Assembly: GCF_019550915.1 (NCBI RefSeq)
Contig: NZ_JAHWCI010000008.1
Span: 186,001 to 250,000, forward strand
Length of the DNA: 64,000 bases
Source of the DNA: Mumia sp. zg.B17
GTDB taxonomy: Bacteria; Actinomycetota; Actinomycetes; Propionibacteriales; Nocardioidaceae
Direction: 5' to 3'
A program made the translations under genes and the position numbers. Positions within the stretch are counted from its first letter, which is position 1, and the number at the start of each line of letters is the position of its first letter. The notes below the pieces were generated by a model, which saw only the letters and a list, made by a program, of their open reading frames with translations, did not search any database and was not told the DNA's origin. This document shows positions 34,162 to 44,000 of the stretch, piece by piece.

Positions 34162-35055
34162 ATGATCCAGAACTTCCGCGAGTACCTCGAGGACCTGGTC
34201 GTCGCGGGCTACACGGTCAGGCACGACGGCCATGGCTCGGACCCGGATCTCATCGATCCCGGCGGCCACCCGATCGAGACCTGGCGCGAGGACTACCCAT
34301 ACACGACACGGATGGACCGCGACCACTACGAGGCGGAGAAGTACCGCCTGCAGGTCGAGCTCCTCAAGTTCCAATACTGGGCCCAGGACAGCGGCACCAA
34401 GCACGTCATCCTCTTCGAGGGCCGTGACGCCGCCGGCAAGGGCGGCACCATCAAGCGCTTCACCGAGCACCTCAACCCCCGCAGTGCACGTGTGGTCGCC
34501 CTCACCCGACCGACGGAGACCGAGCGTGGCCAGTGGTACTTCCAGCGCTACGTCGAGCGGTTGCCGACCTCCGGCGAGATCGTCATGTTCGACCGCTCCT
34601 GGTACAACCGGGCGGGGGTCGAGAAGGTCATGGGCTTCTGCACCGACGTCGAGTACGAGCGCTTCATGCGCCAGGCGCCGCTCTTCGAGCAGATGCTGAT
34701 CGACAGCGGGGTGTCGCTCACCAAGCTGTGGTTCTCGGTGACCCAGCACGAGCAGCGGACGCGCTTCGCCATCCGCCAGATCGACCCCGTACGCCGGTGG
34801 AAGCTGTCCCCGATGGACATCGAGTCGCTCGACCGGTGGGACGACTACAGCGACGCGAAGGAGGCGATGATGCGGCACACCGACACCGACGTCTCCCCCT
34901 GGACCGCGATCAAGAGCAACGACAAGAAGCGCGGTCGCATCAACGCCATGCGCTTCTTCCTGAGCCAGTTCGACTACGAGGACAAGGACACCGCGGTCGT
35001 CGGCTATCCGGACCCCAAGCTCGTCCGTCGCGGCAAGGAGTCGGTCGGCGACTGA
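34162..35055 (+). CDS. ppk2: Polyphosphate kinase 2
   Basis: 297 residues, single-domain PPK2. Walker A FEGRDAAGKGGTIKRF (near 90-105), lid RPTETERGQWYFQRY, and Walker B region MFDRSWYNRAGVEKVMGFC; the C-terminus carries WKLSPMDIESL and KSNDKKRGRINAMR. It moves phosphate between polyphosphate and nucleoside mono- or diphosphates; the class I form makes NTP from NDP. It is probably coupled to the upstream GAF-ANTAR gene. The start ATG is preceded by ACGGGGG. Confidence 0.93.
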   Translation: MIQNFREYLEDLVVAGYTVRHDGHGSDPDLIDPGGHPIETWREDYPYTTRMDRDHYEAEKYRLQVELLKFQYWAQDSGTKHVILFEGRDAAGKGGTIKRFTEHLNPRSARVVALTRPTETERGQWYFQRYVERLPTSGEIVMFDRSWYNRAGVEKVMGFCTDVEYERFMRQAPLFEQMLIDSGVSLTKLWFSVTQHEQRTRFAIRQIDPVRRWKLSPMDIESLDRWDDYSDAKEAMMRHTDTDVSPWTAIKSNDKKRGRINAMRFFLSQFDYEDKDTAVVGYPDPKLVRRGKESVGD

Positions 35056-35103
35056 GCGCCGGGGGCTCCTGCCGGGCAGATCTCTTGCGACCGCCCGTGG
35101 ACG

Positions 35104-35580
35104 TCACGATGAGGCCTCGTCCGTACCGGAAGCCGCCGGAAATGCACTCGCCAAGATTTCCTGTGCCCATTCGTCTGAGTACTCGTCCGTAAGCGAGTCG
35201 ATCAGATCGCGAGCTTCGCTCTCCCGTCCAGTTTCGACGAGCAGTCTCACAAGATCGTCAGCCGCCTCCAGAGCGTCCAGACACAGTCACGCAGCGCTGC
35301 CTCGGCGAGTGCATCCTTGCCCAGCATTCGTTGCGCCAAGGCATACCCGCGCGCACCTCGCACGTTCCCGTCCAACGCGAGGTCGAGGAAGATTTCCGCT
35401 GCGAGCTCGGGATCCTCGGACAGTGTGAGATGGCCAAGAAATGATCTTCCGCCTCATCTTCGTCCCCGGCATGAGCAGCGACCACGCCCAGAAGCCTGTG
35501 GGTCGGCACTGAGACACCCCGCTCTAGCGCGTCGCCCAGATGTCGGCGGAGACGTCATCCGCACTTCGAGGAGCACCTCA
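35104..35580 (-). pseudogene. Frameshifted TPR/Sel1-like helical-repeat gene remnant
   Basis: No single frame is open, but three successive frames give a coherent helical protein: LGDALERGVSVPTHRLLGVVAA (frame 1), HLTLSEDPELAAEIFLDLAL and RGARGYALAQRMLG (frame 2), LDALEAADDLVRLLVETGRE to a stop at 35104 (frame 3). At least two frameshifts, probably three, are needed. The alpha-helical A/L/E pattern resembles tetratricopeptide or Sel1 repeats. It is a broken gene at the left edge of a small accessory islet. Confidence 0.6.
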
Positions 35581-35605
35581 CCGTTTGCTCGCCGCGCCGT
35601 CTGCG

Positions 35606-36184
35606 TCAGCCTTCCGCGACGAAGACTGGCTTGTTCCCGGTGAGATCACGAAGACGCTCTAACCATTCGTCCGTGGAGCATCGTTCCAACTCCCCGGTGC
35701 CGATGACGACAGCAGACCACGCCGCTCGTTCGAGGCCTTGCGCCTCCACGGAGAACCACGAGCCTCCCGACTCGGCGTACCGCAGGAACACCTCACCCAA
35801 CCCAACTGGATCTCCGTTGTCTATCCCTACCCCCACCAGCGGAGGAGCACCACCTTCGAACGCCTCTCGGTCAACGACGGAGTAGTCGGTTCTCGCGATA
35901 ACTGAGATCTGGGTCGACGACTCCGCGGGATCAAACATGTCGATTCCGGGCGCGTGAAATTCGTCCTCATCCTCGGCGGCGAAGGGAGGAACAGTATTGG
36001 CATAATCCGATAGCGCATCCGAGTACCCCTCAATGGCATGGACAAGCGGGTCGTCGAAAGAGAAGGCCTCGCGAGTTTCCGAGCTTGACGTGAGGTTCGA
36101 CATCGACTCGGTGTACTCGAGGATCGCGCGCGCCAACTTCTCTCCCGACCTGACAAACGCGTCGCGCTCTTCAACAGTCCACAT
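35606..36184 (-). CDS. Hypothetical protein (islet gene)
   Basis: 192 residues, acidic, soluble, no signal peptide. The N-terminal half is helical (VEERDAFVRSGEKLARAILEY); the C-terminal half has alternating strand-like segments (GSWFSVEAQGLERAAWSAVVIGTGELERC). Base composition is clearly less G+C-rich than the flanking core genes. Family not recognised; size and composition resemble immunity or contact-system accessory proteins, but I cannot assign it. Confidence 0.6.
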   Translation of the reverse strand: MWTVEERDAFVRSGEKLARAILEYTESMSNLTSSSETREAFSFDDPLVHAIEGYSDALSDYANTVPPFAAEDEDEFHAPGIDMFDPAESSTQISVIARTDYSVVDREAFEGGAPPLVGVGIDNGDPVGLGEVFLRYAESGGSWFSVEAQGLERAAWSAVVIGTGELERCSTDEWLERLRDLTGNKPVFVAEG

Positions 36185-36396
36185 ACCACTTCCCTGCTTT
36201 CCCTTATTTCATTGCGTGCAGCGACATCCGAGACGAGTCCGGGGAACGAGGACGAACAACGTTCGCACAAGTTATCCCGGAGGCGCACCGCGTCCCGGCG
36301 TTCGCCAACATGGTTCGAGCCTCAGTGCCGAGTCGAGTCAACCCGGCGAAGGGCTGCCCGTCCGGTCGCGCTCGTTCGCGTCACGGCAGCGCCTCA

Positions 36397-36906
36397 TCAT
36401 GACGACGTCTCGAACGTGGGCCCTTCCAGAAGGTAGGAATCGCCTTCCACTGCGAGCCGCAAGCCGTGCCTAGTCCGACCGCGAATCGGCCGTATCGCGC
36501 ACCATTCACCTTCACCATCGAAATAGGAAACAGAGAGGCGCACCATGAGGCGGAATACTTCGTCCCACGAATCCACGCAGTCATCGATCTCGATGAGACC
36601 GAATCCACCCTCGATCGCAAGCTCGAACAGGCCGGCTCCCGAGAGCTCGATGAAGGCCATCTCCCTCCGGAGAGGCTCGACCGGGGCTTGCTTGCGGCTC
36701 ATCGTGAGGGCTAGGCCACGCCTCCGTCTCTCGGATTCCACGATGAGGGGCCGATCACCAACTATGGCGCGAGCAGTGGCCCGAGCGATCTCCGGATCGA
36801 GGAGTTGAGCACCATACTTCGTCAATGTCGTCCGCCCTGGGATGCGATACGTCGTGGAGCAGCCGTGCCTACTGCGCCGTTGTCGCGGCGGGGGCCCATC
36901 AACCAC
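36397..36906 (-). CDS. Hypothetical protein (islet gene), start uncertain
   Basis: Up to 169 residues. Residues 30-60 (YGAQLLDPEIARATARAIVG) and 83-165 (MAFIELSGAGLFELAIEGGFGLIEIDDC, WDEVFRLMVRLSVSYFDG) look like real protein; the first 25 residues do not. Starts at 36906 (GTG), an internal TTG, or ATG 36702 are possible, and none has a good ribosome site. Less G+C-rich than core genes. No family recognised. Confidence 0.45.
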   Translation of the reverse strand: MVDGPPPRQRRSRHGCSTTYRIPGRTTLTKYGAQLLDPEIARATARAIVGDRPLIVESERRRRGLALTMSRKQAPVEPLRREMAFIELSGAGLFELAIEGGFGLIEIDDCVDSWDEVFRLMVRLSVSYFDGEGEWCAIRPIRGRTRHGLRLAVEGDSYLLEGPTFETSS

Positions 36907-37089
36907 AGGCCGCCGACGATGCCGACATCTTGGCAGGGTCTTGCAAGGGGTCGATCAGTGGTCTGCTCTAGTGGTTGAGACCTCAGAGCGGGTCCACCCA
37001 CGGATGGAGCTCGAGCGGCTGAGCGACGATTCCGAGCAGACGGACCGCATCCGCCGTGAGCCCCGGAGGAGGACTCAGGTCAGACGGAC

Positions 37090-37596
37090 TCAGCGTTCGG
37101 GCCCGTTGACGTCAAACTCGTCCAGCTCAACTGTGTTCCCCGCTGACAGCGCCACGAGGGCAGCCGCTGCGACCGCAACCAGCACCTCGCCGCGGTCAGC
37201 GCCTTTGGGATCCTCCAGAACCACGTCGAGAGCAGACTCGAGAAGCCCGATGGTTTCGCCCTTCTCAGCGGCATCGTCCATCTCGAAACAGAAGTCCGCG
37301 ACCTCGTCACTGCCGAAGATCACAGTGGCCCCTACACCCATCCGCGGCAACCCCGCGACAGGCGATGAGTCAACACGCAGCCAACGAAGCGCCCCCGTGA
37401 CACGTTCAAGGAGATCGGGCCGACCTTCCAGCACCTCAAGGTGCGCCAGTCGAGGTGCCGAGACACCTGTAACAACGACATCTGCCCGTCCAGTCAGTTC
37501 GGTGAGATTTGTGAGCCCCGAAAGATCGACCGGACCCGCAGACTCGAGCTCCTGGTCAAGTTGAAGGAGCTCGAACTGACGAAACTCGTCGAGCAT
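37090..37596 (-). CDS. Hypothetical protein with DUF4259-like C-terminus
   Basis: 168 residues. The C-terminal 83 residues (MGVGATVIFGSDEVADFCFEMDD, then VAVAAAALVALSAGN) resemble DUF4259 proteins, which normally start at this methionine (37341). The N-terminal 85 residues are leucine-rich with LRR-like spacing (LSGLTNLTELTG, APRLAHLEVLEG). The same frame stays open without a start codon to about 37735, and a different frame from ATG 37807 (MRQAYLSHPVWPRFD) looks like its original beginning. So it may be a frameshifted longer gene or an LRR remnant fused to a small protein. Confidence 0.45.
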   Translation of the reverse strand: MLDEFRQFELLQLDQELESAGPVDLSGLTNLTELTGRADVVVTGVSAPRLAHLEVLEGRPDLLERVTGALRWLRVDSSPVAGLPRMGVGATVIFGSDEVADFCFEMDDAAEKGETIGLLESALDVVLEDPKGADRGEVLVAVAAAALVALSAGNTVELDEFDVNGPER

Positions 37597-38087
37597 TGAC
37601 AGGTCGACGCCAGACCCGCCCCTCAGGACCAGATCGCGCAGTGTCCGGGCGAGCGGAAGGAGCGGTTCGAGCGATGTTGCCCCCAGGGCAGCTCGAGAAC
37701 AACCCCCAACCGCGAGACGAAATCTCCTTCAGCGCTTCCGGGCTCGGCCACCGCTGCCCAGCATCGAAACGCGGCCAGACCGGGTGGGACAGATACGCCT
37801 GTCTCATGAGACTGCCACCTCAGCCGAGATCAATTGACCGGATCAATATGCAATAGCGGACGCAGGGAAGAGCGATCAGGGTCCCGACGGCCGCCCCCGG
37901 TGCCGCCGTGTCACGGTCGCCGTCGTCGAGGGCGCCCTCGCGGGTCGGCTGCACGAGACCCGCTGACGAATCCGCGTCAACCCCACAACAGATCGCTGGT
38001 CGGGGCCTGATCTTCGCAACGAATGCGGCCCACTGGCGGAACGCTTGTCGACATACCTTCGAGTCACCGATGACACGGAGGTACTCG
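37597..38087. other. Islet edge: gene remnant and ddaH leader
   Basis: 37597-37807 probably holds the frameshifted start of the minus-strand LRR-like gene. 37808-38087 shows no gene I can support; it should contain the promoter of the dimethylargininase-like gene. No hairpin terminator was evident. Confidence 0.4.
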
Positions 38088-38957
38088 ATGACGATCACCA
38101 CCCGCGCTCCGCTGCCCTCGCCGGCGGAGCACGCGGTCAGCTCGAGGACGGCCGGCGAGGCCATCCCTCGCCGGTTTCTCATGTGCCGACCAGAGCACTT
38201 CGACGTGACCTATGCGATCAACCCGTGGATGGATCCCACCAAGCCGGTCGACACCGACCTGGCGGTGGCCCAGTGGGAGGTGCTGCGCGCCACTTACGAG
38301 AGCCTCGGCCACCGCGTCGAGCTGATCCAGCCGGTGGAGGGACTCCCGGACATGGTGTACGCGGCCAACGGCGGGGTGGTCTACGACGGGAAGGCCATGG
38401 CGGCCAGCTTCACGTTCGCCGAGCGTCAGCCGGAGGGTGCGGCCTATCACGCATGGTTCGACGAGGCCGGGCTCCGACCGACCATCCAGGCGGCCGCGCA
38501 GAACGAGGGCGAGGGCGACTTCCTCGTCGTCGGCCGCCTGATCCTCGCCGGCACCGGCTTCCGTACGTCAGTGGCCGCCCACCACGAGGCCCGTGAGTTC
38601 TTCGGCGCACCGGTGATCTCGCTGGAGCTGGTCGACCCCCGCTTCTATCACCTCGACACGGCCCTCGCGGCGATCGACGACCAGACGATCGCCTACTACC
38701 CGCTCGCCTTCAGCGCCGCGAGCAACGCGATCCTGCGTCAGCTGTTCCCCGACGCCATCGTCGCGACCGCGGCCGACGCCGAGGTGCTCGGCCTCAACGC
38801 CGTCTCCGACGGCTACAACGTGGTCCTGACCGACAAGGCCGTGCACCTGCACGAGCGCCTGCGGGAGAGGGGCTTCAACCCGATCGGCGTCGACCTGAGC
38901 GAGCTGCTCAAGGGCGGCGGAAGCGTGAAGTGCTGCACCTTGGAGGTACGCGCATGA
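38088..38957 (+). CDS. ddaH: Dimethylargininase / amidinotransferase-family hydrolase
   Basis: 289 residues, the pentein guanidine-modifying fold. Seen: FLMCRPEHFDVTYAINPWM at the start, NGGVVYDGKA, a central GEGDFLVVGRLILAGTGFRTS and a C-terminal GGGSVKCCTLEV with the catalytic cysteine. Family members hydrolyse dimethylarginine or arginine derivatives to citrulline. ATG 38088 has GGAGG six bases upstream. It is coupled by ATGA to the ornithine cyclodeaminase gene, which supports a role in arginine or ornithine breakdown. Exact substrate is not fixed by sequence. Confidence 0.85.
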   Translation: MTITTRAPLPSPAEHAVSSRTAGEAIPRRFLMCRPEHFDVTYAINPWMDPTKPVDTDLAVAQWEVLRATYESLGHRVELIQPVEGLPDMVYAANGGVVYDGKAMAASFTFAERQPEGAAYHAWFDEAGLRPTIQAAAQNEGEGDFLVVGRLILAGTGFRTSVAAHHEAREFFGAPVISLELVDPRFYHLDTALAAIDDQTIAYYPLAFSAASNAILRQLFPDAIVATAADAEVLGLNAVSDGYNVVLTDKAVHLHERLRERGFNPIGVDLSELLKGGGSVKCCTLEVRA

Positions 38958-40006
38958 CCACCGTCTCGTTCGTCGACGTCCCCGGCATGCGCCGCTGGAT
39001 CGCCGAGCAGGGCGCCGAGCAGATCATCGGCGACATGGTGACGGCACTGGAGGGCGACTTCCGCCGCTGGCCGCAGTTCGACAAGTCGCCCCGCCACGCC
39101 GTTCACACCCGCGAGGGCGTGATGGAGCTGATGCCGACCAGCGACGGCGACGAGTACGGCTTCAAGTACGTCAACGGGCACCCGAAGAACCCCCTGCGGG
39201 GCTTCCAGACCGTCACCGCCTTCGGTGTGCTCGCACAGGTCGACAACGGATACCCGACGTTCATCGCCGAGATGACGCTGCTCACGGCCCTCCGGACGGC
39301 GGCCACCTCGGCGATGGCGGCGCGCTGGCTCGCCCGTCGCGACGCCTCCACGATGGCGATGATCGGGACGGGGTCGCAGGCGGAGTTCCAGGCGCTCGGG
39401 TTCCGGGCGGCCCTGGGCATCGACCGGCTCCGGGTCTGGGACACCGACCCGGCCGCGATGCAGAAGCTCGTCCGCAACCTCGAGCCGCTCGGCTTCGAGG
39501 TGACAGTCGCGAGCAGCGCGGCCGACGCGGTCCTCGGCGCCGACGTGATCACCACGTGCACCGCCGACAAGACCAATGCGACCGTGCTCCGCGACGCCGA
39601 CGTGGTCCCCGGGGTCCACATCAATGCGATCGGCGGTGACTGCCCGGGCAAGACCGAGCTCGACCAGGCCATCCTCGAACGCGCGTCGGTGTTCGTGGAG
39701 TATCCGGAGCAGACCCGTGTCGAGGGTGAGATCCAGGCCTTCGGTCCTGAGTTCCCGGTCACCGAGCTGTGGACGGTCGTCGCCGGAGAGGCCCTGGGTC
39801 GTACGTCGGCCGACGAGATCACCGTCTTCGACTCCGTCGGCTTTGCGATCGAGGACTTCACCGCGCTGCGCTTCGTCCGCGATGCCGTCCGCGGCACCTC
39901 GTACGAGGCGGCGCTCGACCTCGTCGCCGAGCCGAGCGATCCCAAGGACCTCTTCGCGATGGTGACGCCGGCGCAGGTGCGCGAGCCGGTCGCCGCCGTG
40001 CACTGA
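38954..40006 (+). CDS. ocd: Ornithine cyclodeaminase
   Basis: 350 residues of the OCD/mu-crystallin family. Motifs: GFKYVNGHPKNP, QVDNGYPTFIAEMTLLTALRTAATSAMAARWLAR, the dinucleotide site IGTGSQAEFQ, and INAIGGDCPGKTEL. It converts ornithine to proline and ammonia with recycled NAD+. ATG 38954 overlaps the upstream stop; GGAGG lies eight bases before. Proline made here would feed PutA encoded at 41041. Confidence 0.9.
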   Translation: MTTVSFVDVPGMRRWIAEQGAEQIIGDMVTALEGDFRRWPQFDKSPRHAVHTREGVMELMPTSDGDEYGFKYVNGHPKNPLRGFQTVTAFGVLAQVDNGYPTFIAEMTLLTALRTAATSAMAARWLARRDASTMAMIGTGSQAEFQALGFRAALGIDRLRVWDTDPAAMQKLVRNLEPLGFEVTVASSAADAVLGADVITTCTADKTNATVLRDADVVPGVHINAIGGDCPGKTELDQAILERASVFVEYPEQTRVEGEIQAFGPEFPVTELWTVVAGEALGRTSADEITVFDSVGFAIEDFTALRFVRDAVRGTSYEAALDLVAEPSDPKDLFAMVTPAQVREPVAAVH

Positions 40007-40019
40007 GGCGACGGTGGCG

Positions 40020-40919
40020 TCAGCGCGGCGACTCGGCGGCGTACGCGAGGGCACGCCGGCACGAGGCGATGCCAGGACTCGACGCCGCCGAGAGCCGCGC
40101 GGACGTGAAGATCGAGCGTTGCGGGTCGTCCGGAAGGGGGCACAGCCGCGCCGGTGCGGGCAGCCCCTTCCAGAGGATGTCGGGGAGCAGGGCGACCGCG
40201 TGACCGGACTGCACCAGCCGCAGGTGCGCCTGGAGATCGGCGGTCTCGAACCGTACGTCGGGCTCGAAGCCCGCACGTCGGCACGCCTGCTCGGCCCAGT
40301 GCCGCGACGCCGCTCCGACGGGCTCCATCACCCACGGCACGTGCGCCGCGTCCTCGATGCGCTCGATCCGGCGGTGCTCGGCAGCATCGGGCGAGACGGC
40401 GAGCCAGAGCGTGTCGGTCGTGAGCGGCAGCCGGTCGAGGCCCGGATGGCGCGGTGCAGCGTGGTGCGGGTACTCCTCGGCGACGACCAGGTCGAAGTCA
40501 CGTGCCCAGGTCTCCGCGAGAGCGGTCTCGGGCTCCCGCTGGACGACCGTGACGCGGAGATCGGAGTGCTCGGCGTCCAGCCACGTGAGGGCCGCGGGAA
40601 GCAGGGCGAGCGCCGCGGACTGGAAGACGGCCACCCGCACCGAGCCGGACGGGCGCTCGAGGGAGGCCGCGACATCGGACTCCGCCCGCTCCAGCCGCGC
40701 GAGCATCGCCTCGGTGTGCTCGACGAGGATCTCGGCCTGCGGCGTCAGGCGCACGCCGCGACCGGACTTGAAGAGCAGCGGGACGCCGACCTCGCGCTCG
40801 AGCTGGGTCAGCTGCTGGGAGACCGACGAAGGGCTCTGGTGCAGCGCCTCGGCGACGCGGGCGAGGGTCCCGCGCAGGGCCAGCTCCCGGAGGAGACGGA
40901 GCCGCCGAACCTCGAGCAC
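40020..40919 (-). CDS. LysR-family transcriptional regulator
   Basis: 299 residues: N-terminal winged helix (RLRLLRELALRGTLARVAEALHQSPSSVSQQLTQLE, residues 5-40), then a substrate-binding domain of two lobes. It is divergent from putA and convergent with ocd, so it probably regulates proline or ornithine use. GTG 40919 has AAAGGCGG upstream. The 121-bp gap to putA holds an inverted repeat that could be its site. The effector is unknown. Confidence 0.88.
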   Translation of the reverse strand: MLEVRRLRLLRELALRGTLARVAEALHQSPSSVSQQLTQLEREVGVPLLFKSGRGVRLTPQAEILVEHTEAMLARLERAESDVAASLERPSGSVRVAVFQSAALALLPAALTWLDAEHSDLRVTVVQREPETALAETWARDFDLVVAEEYPHHAAPRHPGLDRLPLTTDTLWLAVSPDAAEHRRIERIEDAAHVPWVMEPVGAASRHWAEQACRRAGFEPDVRFETADLQAHLRLVQSGHAVALLPDILWKGLPAPARLCPLPDDPQRSIFTSARLSAASSPGIASCRRALAYAAESPR

Positions 40920-40939
40920 GACGCCCGCCTTTCATCAGA

Positions 40940-40953
40940 GATCCTGACGGATC
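40940..40953. promoter_or_regulatory. Inverted repeat GATCC-TGAC-GGATC: candidate LysR site
   Basis: Perfect 5-bp arms with a 4-bp centre between the divergent lysR and putA genes. It contains a T-N11-A spacing, as LysR sites do. AT-rich sequence follows (40960-40980) where the putA promoter should lie. Confidence 0.45.
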
Positions 40954-41040
40954 ATCATCAACAATCGTTACTTTACCTAACGACACCCCGAGCGCACACT
41001 GAACACGACACGCTCGACGACCCTGGGACGGCGAAACCTC

Positions 41041-44000
41041 ATGACCTCGACCACTGAGACTGACGCTCTCGCCACCGACCTCTCCGACGAGGTCGAGTCG
41101 CTCGTACGGCAGTGGCTGGACACCGCGAGGGACATCCCGGCCGACCGGTCCGCCGAGCAGCTCGCGGCCGTGCTGAAGGACCCCAAGGGCCTGCCGTTCG
41201 CCGTCGGCTTCGTCGACGGCGTGATCCGGCCCGAAGACCCTCGCGTGGCCGCGCAGGCCTTCGCCGACCTCGCGGGCGACCTGCCGCGCTTCCTTCCCCT
41301 GCACCTGCGCACAGCGGTCAAGGCGGGTGCCGTCGCGGCGCGGGTCGCCCCCGGGCTGGTGATCCCGGTCGTCCGCCGCGTCCTGCGCGCGATGGTCGGC
41401 CATCTCGTCGTCGACGCCTCCGACCGCCGGCTCGGCCCGGCCATCTCCCGGATCCGCAGCCGTGGAGTGCGGCTCAACGTGAACCTCCTCGGCGAGGCGG
41501 TCCTCGGCGAGCGCGAGGCAGCCCGTCGACTGGACGGGACGCACCGTCTCCTGGCCCGCGACGACGTCGACTACGTGTCGATCAAGGTCTCCTCGACGGT
41601 GGCGCCGCACTCCCCGTTCGCGTTCGACGAGACGGTCGACCACGTCGTCGAACAGCTCCGTCCCCTCTACCGGCGTGCCGCCGCGGCGTCCCCGCAGAAG
41701 TTCATCAACCTCGACATGGAGGAGTACCGTGACCTCGACCTGACGGTCGCCGTCTTCACCCGCCTCCTCGACGAGCCCGAGCTGCTGGACCTCGAGGGCG
41801 GGATCGTGCTCCAGGCCTACCTGCCCGACACGCTCGCGACCATGGCGCACCTCCAGGACTGGGCCGCGGCTCGGCGAGCGCGCGGTGGTGCGGGCATCAA
41901 GGTCAGGCTCGTCAAGGGAGCGAACCTCCCGATGGAGACCGTCGAGGCGTCCGTACGCGACTGGCCGCTCGCGACCTGGGGCTCCAAGCAGGAGACCGAC
42001 ACGCACTACAAGCGGATCCTCGACTACGCCCTCCACCCCGACCGCATCGCGAACGTCCGGCTCGGTGTGGCCGGGCACAACCTGTTCGACATCGCGTTCG
42101 CGTGGCTGCTCGCCGGTCGTCGCGGCGTCCGTGACGGCGTCGACTTCGAGATGCTGCTCGGCATGGCCCAGGGCCAGGCCGAGGCCGTCCGCCGTACCGT
42201 CGGTGACCTGCTCCTCTACACGCCGGTGGTACGCGCCTCAGAGTTCGACACGGCGATCGCGTACCTGGTGCGGCGCCTCGAGGAGGGCGCGAGCCAGGAG
42301 AACTTCATGTCCGCGGTGTTCGACCTGGACAGCGACGAACGGCTCTTCGCGCGTGAGCGGGCGCGGTTCCTCGCCTCGCTCCGGGCGCTCGACGCGACGG
42401 TCCCGGAGCCGAACCGCCGTCAGGACCGCCGTACCGACAGCGTCCCCGTACCGCCCGCCGGCTTCGAGAACACCCCTGACACCGACCCTGCGCTCCCTGG
42501 CAACCGCAAGTGGGCACGCGACATCCTCGACCGTGCCACCACGACCACCCGCGGCGAGGACCTCGTCCGCGACCACACGGTGACGTCGCCGGAGGCGCTG
42601 GAGAGCATCGTCGCCGCGGCCGTCGGCGCGCAGCCGGCGTGGTCCTCGCTCGGCGGCGACGGACGTGCGGAGGTGCTGCGGCAGGCCGCTGCCGAGCTCG
42701 AGCGCCGTCGCGCCGACCTCGTCGAGGTGATGGCGGCCGAGTGCGGCAAGACGATCGACCAGGCAGACCCGGAGGTGTCGGAGGCGATCGACTTCGCCCG
42801 GTTCTATGCCGAGTCGGCCGCGATGCTCGACCGTACCGATGGTGCCCGGCCGGTGCCTGTGCGCCTCACCGTCGTCACGCCCCCGTGGAACTTCCCCGTC
42901 GCCATCCCCGCGGGGTCGATGCTCGCGGCTCTCGCGTCGGGCTCGTCGGTGGTCGTGAAGCCGGCACCCCAGGCCCAGCGGTGCGGGTCACTGGTCGTCG
43001 AGGCGCTGTGGGCCGCCGGGGTCCCCCGTGACGTCCTCCACCTCGCCCACGTCGAGGAGTCCGACCTGGGGCGGCGCCTCGTCTCGGACCCGCGGGTGGA
43101 CCGGCTCATCCTCACCGGTGCGTACGAGACGGCCGAGCTGTTCCGGACGTTCCGGCCCGACCTGCCGCTGCTCGCCGAGACGAGCGGCAAGAACGCGATC
43201 ATCGTCACCCCGAGCGCCGACCTCGACCTCGCGGTCAAGGACCTGGTCGCCTCGGCGTTCGGGCACGCCGGACAGAAGTGCTCAGCGGCCTCGCTGGCCA
43301 TCCTGGTCGGTCCGATCGCCACCTCACGCCGGTTCCGCGACCAGCTCGCCGACACCGTCCGCTCCCTCAAGGTCGGCTACCCCACCGACGCCACCAGCCA
43401 GGTCGGCCCGGTGATCGAGCCGGTCCACGGCAAGCTTCGTGACGCGCTCACCTCGCTCGAGACCGGTGAGTCGTGGCTCGTCGAGCCCCATCAGCTCGAC
43501 GCCGACCAGCCCGACGGCGGTGGCCGGCTCTGGTCGCCGGGAGTGAAGGTCGGCGTCGCGCCGGGCTCACAGACCCATCTGGTCGAGTTCTTCGGGCCGG
43601 TCCTCGGCATCATGACGGCTGCGACGCTCGAGGAGGCGATCGCTCTGCAGAACGCCCCCTCGTACGGCCTCACCGCGGGCATCCACTCGCTCGACCCGCA
43701 CGAGATCGCCACCTGGGTCGACGGTGTGCAGGCCGGAAACCTCTACGTCAACCGCGGCATCACCGGCGCGATCGTACGGCGACAGCCGTTCGGCGGCTGG
43801 AAGCGCTCGGCGGTCGGTGCCGGGACGAAGGCCGGCGGCCCGAGCTACCTCCACGGGCTCGTCGACTGGGAGCCGGCCGAGGCCACGGCGACCGACCCCG
43901 TGCTCGACGTGCAGCGGCCGTTCCTCGAGTCGGCCGGCGCCGCGGGTGCCGCTGTGCACGACCTCCGCACGCTCGAGCGTGCGCTGCGCAGCGACGCAGC

